Positions 7,026 to 15,534 of a DNA stretch of 43,372 bases are shown piece by piece (the first letter of the stretch is position 1; each line of letters opens with the position of its first letter). A program made the position numbers and the translations under genes. Source of the DNA: Lysobacterales bacterium (GTDB taxonomy: Bacteria; Pseudomonadota; Gammaproteobacteria; Xanthomonadales; SZUA-36); NCBI GenBank assembly GCA_021648125.1, contig JAKITK010000023.1, forward strand, positions 1 through 43,372, read 5' to 3'. The notes beneath the pieces are model-generated. The model did no database searches. It saw only the letters and a program-made list of their open reading frames with translations, and was not told where the DNA came from.

Positions 7026-8504
7026 TCATTCATTACTCATGCTTTTCGCTTCGCTGTGGTCGTAAATACCCCATTTATTTTTACCCACTAACGGGGCATC
7101 CATACCCGGCTCCCAACGGTGCGGGGTTACGAAAATCATGACCTGGTTTTCCTGATCGAAATGATCCTCGTGACCGAAGAAATATTTAAGCCCCGGCAAA
7201 TCACGTAAACCGGGCAAGCCGGCAACACTCTGGGCACGGGTTTTCAATGATAAACCTCCGATAATGACAGTTTGCCCATCGGAAACACGGGCGGATGTTT
7301 TCACGGTGTTACGAGACCGTCGCAGTTCAACATTTCCTAGGGTAGGAATGAACTGGGATTGATCAATTGATATATCCAGCAAGATGTTCTTATTTTTTGT
7401 GACCACTGGCAGAATATCGAGCACGATTCCGCTGGAAATCTGTTCAAGCGTAATGTCAAGACCTCCCGGCGTTTGAACTACAACAAATCGGTCTTCCGTA
7501 ATTTCGAGCTGTGCGGGTGAACCGCTTATGGTAGATAAATAGGGGCGTGAAACGATTCTCGCATTGTCATCCCGAATGAGCATGTTCAGCACCGCTGTAA
7601 ATGACGATATATTGGTTACATCAGCAATTCTGGTAAAGGAGACGGTGTCGCCAACCAGGTTGGCAAAATCTACGAATATATTACTGAATTCGCCGGAGGC
7701 ACCGTTGGAAATTTGTGCACCCATATCAAGAAATGACTGCACATTAAATTCAACCACCAGGGCTTCGAGCAACACATGACCTGTATCTTCGTCAATATTA
7801 TCGAGCAACCGGATAGCACTCTCAACGTTGCCACGCGTGCCTGACAAGATAATTGAGTTAGCCTCGATATGCGAGGCAAAATCGATTTCCCTCAGACCAC
7901 TGTCTTCATCAATCGGGAAGATACTATCAAGCACCTCAAGCGCTCTTTGCGTAGATATATTTTCCAATGGCCAATCGATGTGAATTTTTTCAGCGTTATC
8001 CGGAAATGATGCCAGAACAGTATCCATAGCAGTGGTTTGTGACCCTCTGCCAAGAATGACCATAGAATCACTCATGCTTGCGGTCATGCCCCGCGGCCTT
8101 AAGAGTATTGCCAAAGCCTCAATCAGCGGTTTAGCCTCAAAACGTGCGCTGACAGTACCTGGAAGGGTCGTGTTTTCATTAATATAATCTGTGCCTGTGC
8201 CATCCAGAATCAACATGACCACCACATCCAAACGAGCTTCTATCAGATCAACTGAAACCAGAACGCTGCCATTATCCGTCTCAGTAAACTCTAGGCGCTC
8301 AATACCCCTGTTCTGGGCTGCGGAACGGCGTTGCACAATCATGGCGTTCTGGGCACGGTAGCTTTCAAACAACTGATCTAGGTCGTCATCATTGTGTCTT
8401 TCTTCATGGCCTGCACAGGCACTAATAAGCAAGACCATCGTAAAGACGGCAATGATTTTGAAACATCGGCTAGTGGCAGGATACATAGGTATTTTAGTAC
8501 TCAC
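7026..8504 (-). CDS. Lipoprotein secretin (GspD/PulD-type outer-membrane channel)
   Basis: This 492-residue protein is a compact member of the secretin family that forms multimeric outer-membrane pores in type II/III secretion and pilus systems. A lipobox (VLLISAC, Cys30) predicts lipid anchoring. An STN/N0-like region (about 62-150) is followed by one N1-type domain (about 170-238, ending RLLDNIDED) and the secretin core, with VSDGQTVIIGGL (407-418), AGLPGLRDLPGLKYFFG and NQVMIFVTPHRW. The GTG start directly follows the TGA of the upstream exported-protein gene; an ATG six codons later is possible. No ATPase, inner-membrane platform or pseudopilin is encoded nearby, which is unusual. The gene shares promoter site 8987-9015. 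Confidence 0.9.
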   Translation of the reverse strand: MSTKIPMYPATSRCFKIIAVFTMVLLISACAGHEERHNDDDLDQLFESYRAQNAMIVQRRSAAQNRGIERLEFTETDNGSVLVSVDLIEARLDVVVMLILDGTGTDYINENTTLPGTVSARFEAKPLIEALAILLRPRGMTASMSDSMVILGRGSQTTAMDTVLASFPDNAEKIHIDWPLENISTQRALEVLDSIFPIDEDSGLREIDFASHIEANSIILSGTRGNVESAIRLLDNIDEDTGHVLLEALVVEFNVQSFLDMGAQISNGASGEFSNIFVDFANLVGDTVSFTRIADVTNISSFTAVLNMLIRDDNARIVSRPYLSTISGSPAQLEITEDRFVVVQTPGGLDITLEQISSGIVLDILPVVTKNKNILLDISIDQSQFIPTLGNVELRRSRNTVKTSARVSDGQTVIIGGLSLKTRAQSVAGLPGLRDLPGLKYFFGHEDHFDQENQVMIFVTPHRWEPGMDAPLVGKNKWGIYDHSEAKSMSNE

Positions 8505-8954
8505 TCAAGCATCTTCAATACTGATGTGACCCAACTCTTCATCGTGCTCAGGCTCAGTATTACAGGTCACCACCAGCGCATCGCTGGCATCAAGGTCGTT
8601 ACACCGATCAAAAGTCAGGGAGTTGTGCTGACAATGTCCGTCCCTTTTCCTACCAGTCAACATTGTCCACTGACCCTGCGCAAGTTTCGTTCCTGCATTT
8701 GAGTACACTATAAAACTCCGCACTTTTTCCTGGTTGCAATTTTTTACATTAAAATCAATCGCCCGCGAACTACCCGGCTTGAGACGATAGTTTTTAATCC
8801 CGCTGCCATCAGCTTTCATAACCACCGCACGGATCTCAGAGGATGAGTTGTTGTTAAAGCTGGCCTCGAAGTGATTCGCAGCACTGGCTGCTGAAGCCAG
8901 TGACAGGCATATCAGCGCAAACATCAGTTGTCTGAATTCATTTTTTTTGCACAT
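8505..8954 (-). CDS. Small exported protein, first gene of the secretin operon
   Basis: The 149-residue precursor has a signal peptide ending SAASA-ANH. The mature protein begins HFEASFNNNSSSEIRAVVMK, continues with YRLKPGSSRAIDFNVKNC and RSFIVYSNAGTKLAQG, then DGHCQHNSLTFDRCNDLDAS and DALVVTC, and ends ELGHISIEDA. The four cysteines are spaced as in the 9211 and 11278 proteins (NC, HC, RC, TC), suggesting two disulfides. AGGTGA lies 8 bases before the ATG. The gene touches the secretin start, so the two are translated together. This makes it the best candidate for a substrate or partner of the channel, which is inference. Confidence 0.87.
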   Translation of the reverse strand: MCKKNEFRQLMFALICLSLASAASAANHFEASFNNNSSSEIRAVVMKADGSGIKNYRLKPGSSRAIDFNVKNCNQEKVRSFIVYSNAGTKLAQGQWTMLTGRKRDGHCQHNSLTFDRCNDLDASDALVVTCNTEPEHDEELGHISIEDA

Positions 8955-8986
8955 GTCATATCACCTGATTACTCTATGCCTTGTTA

Positions 8987-9015
8987 AGCGTGGGCACAGT
9001 GAATTAAATGCCAAA
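8987..9015 (-). promoter_or_regulatory. Cluster promoter motif, site 4 (secretin operon)
   Basis: On the minus strand TTTGGCATT (9015-9007), a 16-bp spacer and CGCTTAACAA from 8990. It lies 36 bp before the start of the 8954 gene. Confidence 0.7.
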
Positions 9016-9210
9016 CAATTTTGGGCTACTGTTCACAAACCAAAACCGCTTTGCTGGGGGTTATTACACCGGAGCGGTTAATTTTGACCGATTTGAGCTG
9101 GCATAAATACATTTCATACCAATCTCGGCGGCAGAAGCCAGCACAGGTGAATACAATAATCTGGTGGTGAATACCATCCTGGTGACTATACTGCTGACCA
9201 TTATCTGGTC

Positions 9211-9690
9211 CTATTTGTCAGTAACAGTTATTTTTCCAATCCGGCCTGTCTCATTATCGCAAGCTACTTTAAATGCATCAGATTTAGAATCTACACAGCT
9301 ATCGAAGCTCATTGAAGCCTTGCAACTGTTGCCTTCACGACTTGCCACGATTGTAATTTCAGCAGAAACCAGGATTGAATAACCACCGCCTGGTAAGGGT
9401 TTGGTAACTTCTATTTCGCGGCTCTTAGTTCTGTTACAGGAACCAAAACTGAAATCAAATGTGATCCGTTCGCCACTCGAAATTTTCTTAACCACGGTCT
9501 GCTTGCCGGCCTGCCTCATATTGACAATAAGTTTCGTGCCGGATTCGTTTTTGACCCTCATCTTTGCTGAAGCAGCACCTGCCGCGAACCCGCTGCCGGG
9601 TACAAGCATGCAAATGAATGTACTCAACAAAATAAAATATCGGGTCAGGGGTTTATACCTGCTGGTAAACCTGGCTTTAAAATTGTTCAT
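9211..9690 (-). CDS. Small exported protein of the cluster (159 aa)
   Basis: A long signal peptide (hydrophobic YFILLSTFICMLVPG, cleavage near GFA-AG) precedes a mature part that starts ASAKMRVKNESGTKLIVNM. The conserved layout follows: ISSGERITFDFSFGSC, KSREIEV, SILVSAEITI, NSCKASMSFDSCVDSKSD, FKVACDNETGRIGKITVTDK. Four cysteines match those of the 8505 protein. AAGGAG lies 8 bases before the ATG. No copy of the two-box promoter was found upstream. It is a clear paralogue of the 8505 and 16305 proteins. Function unknown. Confidence 0.87.
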   Translation of the reverse strand: MNNFKARFTSRYKPLTRYFILLSTFICMLVPGSGFAAGAASAKMRVKNESGTKLIVNMRQAGKQTVVKKISSGERITFDFSFGSCNRTKSREIEVTKPLPGGGYSILVSAEITIVASREGNSCKASMSFDSCVDSKSDAFKVACDNETGRIGKITVTDK

Positions 9691-9770
9691 TGGTATCTCC
9701 TTTAAGTAAATTACAAATAGATCAGATCAGCGGTTATTGACATCGGTTCTCAGGTTCATTTATTGGCAAC

Positions 9771-9884
9771 CTAGGCCTTTGGTAGGAATCTTGACGGCTG
9801 GCTTTTTATGCCTGCCATTGCCGTAAGAGGGGCAAAAAGTAACAGTGTGGTCATTAGTGATTCACTACGCTTTGATCTGGCCAT
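9771..9884 (-). CDS. Possible 37-residue exported peptide
   Basis: A short minus-strand frame encodes MARSKRSESL, MTTLLLFAPL, TAMAGIKSQPSRFLPKA. It has a basic start, a hydrophobic core and an AMA-G cleavage site, so it reads as a complete signal peptide followed by about 13 residues. GGGAG lies 6-7 bases before the ATG. It is 37 bp downstream of the 9922 gene, in the same direction, and may be the last gene of that operon. It could equally be the stump of a truncated paralogue. Confidence 0.4.
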   Translation of the reverse strand: MARSKRSESLMTTLLLFAPLTAMAGIKSQPSRFLPKA

Positions 9885-9921
9885 GGTTGACTCCCGGTTT
9901 GCAGCTTTGAAATTCAAGTAT

Positions 9922-10386
9922 TCACTTTGGTTTGTTGATCAAACGACAGCGGTTGTCATTCAAGCTTGTGCCTCTGGTGATATATTTGGCACGGGCATTC
10001 GCACCTGACTTATAAATAAACTTGTAACGCTCTTTCTGACAATCCTCGGCATCACCCTGAGCAATGGTGATAACGGCCCAGACCTCGTCACCTTCGTGCA
10101 AATCAGATCGGCCTGGGCCCGAGAGCTGGTCTAGTTTTACCGTTTGTTTCTTTCCGGAAACAAGCCAGCCATCCTTGTCATGTGAGTTTGTTATAGCAAC
10201 CACGGGGTAGCGCGCAGAATAAATCTCCCCAGACTTTCGGTTTTCCCAGGTAATTACAACAGCGGCCTGATACGCACCGTCGTTGCTATAGCTGACTTGG
10301 TCAATTTCAGTAATCACTTGTTCGTACGCAAAACATGGAACATTCACACAAAAAAGCAAGCCAGCCAATGAGATCAGTTTTAGCAT
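9922..10386 (-). CDS. Exported protein, second gene of an exported-protein operon
   Basis: The 154-residue precursor (from MLKLISLAGLLFCVNVPCFA) has a signal peptide ending CFA-YEQ. The mature part (VITEIDQVSYSNDGAYQAAV and VITWENRKSGEIYSARYPVV) has a beta-sandwich look but lacks the V-x-N-x-S start of its neighbours; two cysteines (EDC, NRC) lie near the end. A longer frame opens at 10443 but would overlap the preceding gene and bury the signal peptide, so I prefer the ATG at 10386, 17 bp after the upstream stop. There is no strong ribosome-binding site, which fits coupled translation. Function unknown. Confidence 0.78.
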   Translation of the reverse strand: MLKLISLAGLLFCVNVPCFAYEQVITEIDQVSYSNDGAYQAAVVITWENRKSGEIYSARYPVVAITNSHDKDGWLVSGKKQTVKLDQLSGPGRSDLHEGDEVWAVITIAQGDAEDCQKERYKFIYKSGANARAKYITRGTSLNDNRCRLINKPK

Positions 10387-10402
10387 TAATCGAGGCTGAG
10401 CA

Positions 10403-10849
10403 TTAACTATCACTGATGTGTAAGGTGCCGACACCAATGTCACCAGCCCTGGCTTTTATGGTGATACCAGTGCCGGAGTTATTGTTAGTCGCTTTGAAAT
10501 CAAAGACCTTTGAACAAATCCCACCAGTGGATATGGCACTCATCAAGAGCGTACCAGAACCGACAATAGCGTTGCCACCGGGAGAGGGGTACTTGCCCTT
10601 ATAGACAAGGTAATCACGTTTCTTGGCTTTATCCGTATTACAGGTGCTTTCAAAGCGAAACCCGCCGTTAGTGTTGGCATTAAAGACTTTTTGCTGACGA
10701 TCGCTACCATCACTGACCTTGGATACAACCACAGTCGTTGGTAACGAACTTTGATTGTCGACTCTCAAAAAGTGTGTTGTGTTTGCGTGAATGGTACCGG
10801 TTAACAACACGGCGCCTAAAGCCAAGCCAATAGTGCTGATTGGTTTCAT
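10403..10849 (-). CDS. Small exported protein of the cluster (148 aa)
   Basis: The signal peptide ends TIHA-NTT. The mature part (HFLRVDNQSSLPTTVVVSKV) has the V-x-N-x-S start, then GGFRFESTCNTDKAKKRDYL, GNAIVGSGTLLM, GGICSKVFDFKA and a C-terminus VGTLHISDS like the ISIEDA/ITVTDK ends of its paralogues. Only two of the usual four cysteines are present. I prefer the second methionine (10849), which has GAGGA 5 bases upstream; the frame itself opens at 10861. Promoter site 10912-10940 lies 63 bp upstream. It forms an operon with 9922. Confidence 0.82.
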   Translation of the reverse strand: MKPISTIGLALGAVLLTGTIHANTTHFLRVDNQSSLPTTVVVSKVSDGSDRQQKVFNANTNGGFRFESTCNTDKAKKRDYLVYKGKYPSPGGNAIVGSGTLLMSAISTGGICSKVFDFKATNNNSGTGITIKARAGDIGVGTLHISDS

Positions 10850-10911
10850 TAACTTCCTCATCTCAAATCCCTACTACCATTCGTGGTTTACATTCTCTCT
10901 ATATAGGTTAA

Positions 10912-10940
10912 AGCGTTCAAGTGCGAGAAATCATGCCAAA
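10912..10940 (-). promoter_or_regulatory. Cluster promoter motif, site 5
   Basis: On the minus strand TTTGGCATG (10940-10932), a 16-bp spacer and CGCTTTAACC from 10915. It drives the 10849/9922 operon. The rest of the 10862-11196 gap shows no gene. Confidence 0.72.
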
Positions 10941-11196
10941 CTTTTTCTGATCTTGGCTTGCCAATCCCAGCATTTGCTGTGGGAATTTTAAAATCAGTTG
11001 TCATGCTATGGGGACCAAGCAATACGATTGAGTGCATCGACAAGCGGCCGGACTAAACCGGTGAATTATCGTTTCTCAGTACAATTAAGCGCGTCCTCAC
11101 TGCATGCCAAAGCAAGAAAAAATAGTTTGCTTTCCGGTAATCCCCCACCATTCGAACCGCCGGCCTTTCTCGCTTTGGTAACATTTGGTGATTTTC

Positions 11197-11225
11197 TTTG
11201 GCATGTTTCTGCAAGCGGTGGCGCT
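11197..11225 (+). promoter_or_regulatory. Cluster promoter motif, site 6
   Basis: TTTGGCATG at 11197-11205, a 16-bp spacer, CGCTTATAGA from 11222, 56 bp before the 11278 start. It is divergent from site 5. Confidence 0.72.
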
Positions 11226-11277
11226 TATAGAACTGAAGTCTTTAACAAAGACTACTCACTCACTTAAGGATAACTAC

Positions 11278-11751
11278 ATGAAAACTTCCAAACATATAAT
11301 TATCAGTTTTATTCTGTGCACCAGTCTAATTTCCGGTCTCTCTTACGCCGCTACCAAAACTATGTTCAAGACCAAAGTCAACAACGAATCTGCTGTCCAG
11401 GTAAAAGTTGCTATTTACGATAGCGACGGCAAATCAGTTAAGGCGTATACGCTTAACAGTGGAAACAACAAAAAGCTTGAGGTGTGGCACGGCTGTAACA
11501 AAACTAGAGACTATAGTTTCACCGTTCAGGAACTCCAATTCAACAAAATTGTTACCACCGGGAACTACACTCTCACCACCGGCAAAAATAAGAGGAAAAA
11601 TAATGTGTTCGAGTGCACGCGTGAAACCTTTGTATTTACTAAATGTGAAGATGCCAACAGTACGGACAACCTTAAAACCACTTGTGATTACATATACGCT
11701 AATAACAACGGACGCCAGCGTGGTGGGAAAATAATCATCAAAGCCGATTAA
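11278..11751 (+). CDS. Small exported protein of the cluster (157 aa)
   Basis: The signal peptide ends LSYA-ATK. The mature protein begins TMFKTKVNNESAVQVKVAIY and follows the cluster layout: DSDGKSVKAYTLNSGNNKKL, CNKTRDYSFTV, GNYTLTTGKN, FECTRETFVFTKCEDANSTD, LKTTCDYIY and RGGKIIIKAD. Four cysteines correspond to those of the 8505 protein. The frame opens further upstream at 11185, but AAGGA 8 bases before the ATG at 11278 and the signal peptide fix the start. It has its own two-box promoter. The 345-bp gap after it holds one hairpin and promoter site 7. Function unknown. Confidence 0.86.
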   Translation: MKTSKHIIISFILCTSLISGLSYAATKTMFKTKVNNESAVQVKVAIYDSDGKSVKAYTLNSGNNKKLEVWHGCNKTRDYSFTVQELQFNKIVTTGNYTLTTGKNKRKNNVFECTRETFVFTKCEDANSTDNLKTTCDYIYANNNGRQRGGKIIIKAD

Positions 11752-11845
11752 ATCGTAAACGCCACGGATAATTGGCAAAAACACTTAAAACAAAAAGTTA
11801 CAAATGAACATATTGAGATTGAACCTATCTATTTTGGCAGTGTGG

Positions 11846-11869
11846 ACCCGACGCCTCGCGGCGTTGGGT
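11846..11869. repeat. Hairpin downstream of the 11278 gene
   Basis: ACCCGACGCC pairs with GGCGTTGGGT across a TCGC loop (10-bp stem with one G-T pair). No T run follows. The sequence is more GC-rich than its surroundings and may be a small inserted palindrome. Confidence 0.5.
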
Positions 11870-12034
11870 GCGCCGAAGGTTATGATGCAGGGCAGCATTA
11901 TCAAAACTCTTGGATTTCGCCGTCCTCTTGCCGTTAATGGATTATTGACTCTCTGAGGTTTAAAGCGTGTAAGTTTGGAAAATGATGCCAACTTATTAAC
12001 TGCAGACTGCAAGCCCGGAATGATCAAAAAACAA

Positions 12035-12063
12035 ATTGGCGTGATTGTGCGCTTGTTATCGCT
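12035..12063 (+). promoter_or_regulatory. Cluster promoter motif, site 7
   Basis: ATTGGCGTG at 12035-12043, a 16-bp spacer, CGCTTAAGTA from 12060, 38 bp before the 12098 start. Confidence 0.68.
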
Positions 12064-12097
12064 TAAGTAATTGAAACTCAACAAAGGAAATGTGACA

Positions 12098-12538
12098 ATG
12101 AATAAAACAGTCGGAACCAGTGTATTTCTTATATGTGTATTAGCCTCAGGGATGGTCCTCGCAGACCAGAATGGGCATATGAAGTTTGTAAACGAATTAC
12201 CCCACGAAATCGTTGTGGACATTCTTCACAGTGATGGCAGGCCTCAGAAAGGTAATACCATCAAAGCCGGAAAGGGTAATAGCTTCAAATTTGGAGCGGG
12301 TGGTGCGTGTAAGGATAAGAGTCGTCTGTATACCGTTAAAAAAACCGACGGGACGATTCTAGCTTCAGGAGGTTTTACAGTTGTCGGTGAAACCTATGTT
12401 GCCGCCAGGGGTGGGGGTTCTACAGAGTGCGCGATGCGCCCTGAGAAAAACCCAACCACCGAACCACAAACCGGATTCACACTGACATACAAAAAACCCA
12501 AGACCAATCGCGGTGAATTCACGATTGGCAAGGAGTGA
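12098..12538 (+). CDS. Small exported protein of the cluster (146 aa)
   Basis: The signal peptide ends MVLA-DQN. The mature part is NGHMKFVNELPHEIVVDILH, then SDGRPQKGNTIKAGKGNSFK, GGACKDKSRLYTVKKTDGTI, LASGGFTVVGE, and a C-terminus GFTLTYKKPKTNRGEFTIGK. Two cysteines are present. The ATG at 12098 is chosen because AAGGA lies about 10 bases upstream and the signal peptide starts there; the frame opens at 12071. A shared terminator with the convergent kinase gene follows. Function unknown. Confidence 0.84.
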   Translation: MNKTVGTSVFLICVLASGMVLADQNGHMKFVNELPHEIVVDILHSDGRPQKGNTIKAGKGNSFKFGAGGACKDKSRLYTVKKTDGTILASGGFTVVGETYVAARGGGSTECAMRPEKNPTTEPQTGFTLTYKKPKTNRGEFTIGKE

Positions 12539-12580
12539 TTTGCTGAATTTTTCGTTAGTACAGCATTCACAATCAAGCTC

Positions 12581-12607
12581 AAAGGCCTCGCTAATTGCGG
12601 GGCCTTT
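12581..12607. terminator. Bidirectional terminator between the 12098 gene and the kinase gene
   Basis: An 11-bp stem (AAAGGCCTCGC at 12581-12591 with GCGGGGCCTTT at 12597-12607, one G-T pair) and a TAATT loop. It overlaps the last codons of the convergent kinase gene. Confidence 0.75.
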
Positions 12608-15500
12608 CTAATTCAGCCAAACGTGATTTTGCCGCTTTTCTCAGAATATAATCTTCGGGAAGTAACAGCGCATACAGAGCAACTGCCTCGGCAAACTGCT
12701 TATGTGCCTGGTTTTGCTGACCAGCACCCAGATAAGCCTCGCCCAGCAGTCCGCGGGCCCTGGCTGTGTGTAAGTGCTCATGACGGTCTGACCAGAGTGA
12801 AAGTGCTTTTTGTGCCCAATTAACCGATGCAGACCAGCACCCGAGGCGGGCCTCCTGAATTGAATACTCTTCGTATATACGACCGAATAATGAGTTGCGC
12901 TTGAATAAACTAACTTTGGCCTCTTCCAGAAGTTTGTCCAATAACTTAACGGCTGATTCGGGATCTCCCTGCTTGCCAACCGATCGGGCTTGTAATAATT
13001 TTGCATTCAGCACCTGGTAATGGCCTGGGTCAGTAACTTCAAGCAGAAGGGGAATAAGAGCGCTGAGTTGGGTGTCCGCCTCAGCAAATCGATTCAAATC
13101 GACTAATACTCCGGCAACCGTAATTCCGGTGGCCACTGTGCGTATATTATATTCGCCTTCAACTTTGATCTGCATTGCCAGGTTTCTTTGGTAGTCGGTC
13201 AATATCTGTTCGTTATTTCTCCCAAAACTTCGCATATAAATCTGTCTTCTTTGTGCGGTCAGGGTTCTTTGTGATTCCTTACCCAATGCATTCATCAGAA
13301 TATCAACATAGTTTTGCATGGCGACATAAGCTTCTTCCCGCTTGCCAATGTTCAGCAAACTGTATGAGAGGTTTCGCCAGTGATTGGCAACATCAAGGTG
13401 AGTTGGCCCCAGTCGATGGACTGCCTCCTGCAAAGACTTGTTCAAGACTTCAACGGATTCCTCCCAGCGACCCTCTCTTGCCAGGATGATGGCAATGTTA
13501 TTACGCGCAAGGCCAATCCAGGGGTGGCCTTGCGGCAATCCGGCTTGATAACCCGCCAGCGCTTTTTCGGCATAGGGAAGCGCATTCTGAGTGCGCCAGC
13601 TATTGGTCAAATCAGTGGCGATATTATTGTAGGCAGACGCAATCTGCACATCATCTGGCGGTAAATTGTCAAGCCGCAGTTGCAGCGTTTGTCGGTGATA
13701 CTTCTCGGCCAGTTCAAATTCCGAGTTGATCAGGTAAAGATTGCCCAGGCTGTTGGCCACATTAGCCACCAGCAGCGGCTCTTCTTCGATCAATGGTGTG
13801 GCTAACTCCATGGCGCGTAATAATACGGTTTCTGCATTTTCAGTCTTCAGCATGCGTCGTAGAGACGAGCCCAGGTCGGACAAAAGCGCGATCAGTGCTA
13901 ACTCATCTTTTTGCGGCGCTGCTTCCATCAAGTCTACCGCCTGCTGCATCATTTCCACGCCTTTCTGAATTTGCCCCCTTTCGCTGTAAACTGACCCCAA
14001 GGTGTGTAGCAGGCGGGCACGCACCAACGGTTGATCTGAAAAACGGTCTTCAAGTTCAACCGAGCCACGGTCAATGATTGCTTGCAAGCTGACATCATCA
14101 TCCTCGGTACGTAAGGGGCTTGCATGTTGAATCAAATCCACCAGGAATCCGGAAATTGCAGATGACTCTTCCAGCGCCAAACGGGTACGTTTGACCTCCT
14201 GGGAGCGTACAACAATGCCACCTGAGAGAAACACAACCAGCATAAAAATCGCTGATATTCCGAGCCAGTACCTGCGTACAAACTTACCGGCGCTGTATAG
14301 CTTGCTGGGTGGATGAGCGAGCACTGCCTCGCCCCTTAAATGACGTTTCAAATCATCAGCCAATTCCCTGGAAGATGCGTATCTATCAGATGGTTCAAGC
14401 GCCAGTGCCTTGTGCAATACCGCAGCCAGATCCGAGTGCAGAACCCGATCCAACATACGCGGCGTAGTGCCGGCTTCCCGGGCAAATTGTTCACGCTCCT
14501 TATCGCTGAGTGCAGCATAGGTTTTACTAGCACTTGGAGATGGTGCAGTTGCGAGGAAATTAACCCATTCGACCAAGGCTAAATTGCTCGCATCGTGTGG
14601 CCGGCGACCTGTAACCAACTCAAACAGTACTACACCCAGGGAGAACACATCACTGCGTGCATCCAGTGACTCACGGTCTGTGATGTTCACAGATTCCGGG
14701 CTCATATATGCGGGCGTGCCTAACAACTGTTGGCGAGTGAGTGTCAAATCTTCGTCATTGTCATGATCGAGCGCGGTGGCGATACCAAAATCAATAACCT
14801 TTGCAGTGGGTGTTCCATCAACGTCTGTTACGAGGATATTTGAGGGTTTGATATCCCGGTGCAAAATTCCTTTTTCATGGGCGTGTGCAACCCCCATGCA
14901 TGCACCCAAAAACAGATTGATCCTGAGCTCGATGGATGCCTGCTTTTCAAGACAATATTTCGATATCGGCAGTCCGTCAACAAGTTCCATGGCGGCATAT
15001 GGCTCACCGGATTCGCTGACTCCATTTTGATACATGACTGTGACATTAGGGTGTGTAAAGCGGGCCAGGGTGCGGCATTCACGTTGAAAGCGCATTCTCT
15101 GGCTAGTAGTAGCATGAACACTGATCAGCTTGAGCGCCACCTCACGCTCGACTGGCGTTTCCTGATGTGCCAGGTAGACCACACCCATACCACCCTCGCC
15201 CAATACCTTACCCAAGGTAAATGGTCCAATGACAGAGCCAACCATATGTGGCTTTTGCTGTGTTGATGAAGGTGATGTGTGCTCACAATTGTGTTCTTCT
15301 GAGAGGATATCTGGCAGCTTCGCCGCAAAAAATTCCTGATGAGAATCTGCTGTACGAAGCATCGTTAGTACTCGTTCGCAGAGTTCTGTGTCGTCTGCCA
15401 GGATACCCCGCACACGGGCTTCGCGCTCAGAGGACGGTAAGTCCGCCACCAAGTTTAGTACTTCTTTCAGTCGCTGATATTCTGTGTCGGTGTCGTTCAA
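12591..15500 (-). CDS. Transmembrane Ser/Thr protein kinase with C-terminal TPR-like sensor domain
   Basis: This 969-residue Hanks-type kinase is predicted to phosphorylate Ser/Thr on partner proteins. All catalytic motifs are present: glycine loop GEGGMGVV (101-108), VALKLI with Lys124, HRDIKPSN (Asp216), DFG (237-239) and GTPAYMSPE. A single membrane segment (about 411-431, YWLGISAIFMLVVFLSGGIV) separates the cytoplasmic kinase from about 530 residues of tetratricopeptide-like repeats (ANSLGNLYLINSEFELAEKY and similar), placed in the periplasm by this topology. Start is TTG with GGAGGA 9 bases upstream. It lies 34 bp after the ECF sigma gene, forming a two-gene operon. Kinases with this layout often pair with PF07638 sigma factors. 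Confidence 0.92.
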   Translation of the reverse strand: MNDTDTEYQRLKEVLNLVADLPSSEREARVRGILADDTELCERVLTMLRTADSHQEFFAAKLPDILSEEHNCEHTSPSSTQQKPHMVGSVIGPFTLGKVLGEGGMGVVYLAHQETPVEREVALKLISVHATTSQRMRFQRECRTLARFTHPNVTVMYQNGVSESGEPYAAMELVDGLPISKYCLEKQASIELRINLFLGACMGVAHAHEKGILHRDIKPSNILVTDVDGTPTAKVIDFGIATALDHDNDEDLTLTRQQLLGTPAYMSPESVNITDRESLDARSDVFSLGVVLFELVTGRRPHDASNLALVEWVNFLATAPSPSASKTYAALSDKEREQFAREAGTTPRMLDRVLHSDLAAVLHKALALEPSDRYASSRELADDLKRHLRGEAVLAHPPSKLYSAGKFVRRYWLGISAIFMLVVFLSGGIVVRSQEVKRTRLALEESSAISGFLVDLIQHASPLRTEDDDVSLQAIIDRGSVELEDRFSDQPLVRARLLHTLGSVYSERGQIQKGVEMMQQAVDLMEAAPQKDELALIALLSDLGSSLRRMLKTENAETVLLRAMELATPLIEEEPLLVANVANSLGNLYLINSEFELAEKYHRQTLQLRLDNLPPDDVQIASAYNNIATDLTNSWRTQNALPYAEKALAGYQAGLPQGHPWIGLARNNIAIILAREGRWEESVEVLNKSLQEAVHRLGPTHLDVANHWRNLSYSLLNIGKREEAYVAMQNYVDILMNALGKESQRTLTAQRRQIYMRSFGRNNEQILTDYQRNLAMQIKVEGEYNIRTVATGITVAGVLVDLNRFAEADTQLSALIPLLLEVTDPGHYQVLNAKLLQARSVGKQGDPESAVKLLDKLLEEAKVSLFKRNSLFGRIYEEYSIQEARLGCWSASVNWAQKALSLWSDRHEHLHTARARGLLGEAYLGAGQQNQAHKQFAEAVALYALLLPEDYILRKAAKSRLAELERPRN

Positions 15501-15534
15501 TTCTGGCTTTCCTCCGCAGGCCGTGATGTATCGA

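Noticed and set aside
11434-12222. Minus-strand frames opposite the exported-protein genes (116 and 145 codons)
   Set aside because: They lie antisense to clear signal-peptide genes, lack ribosome-binding sites and have no recognisable composition.
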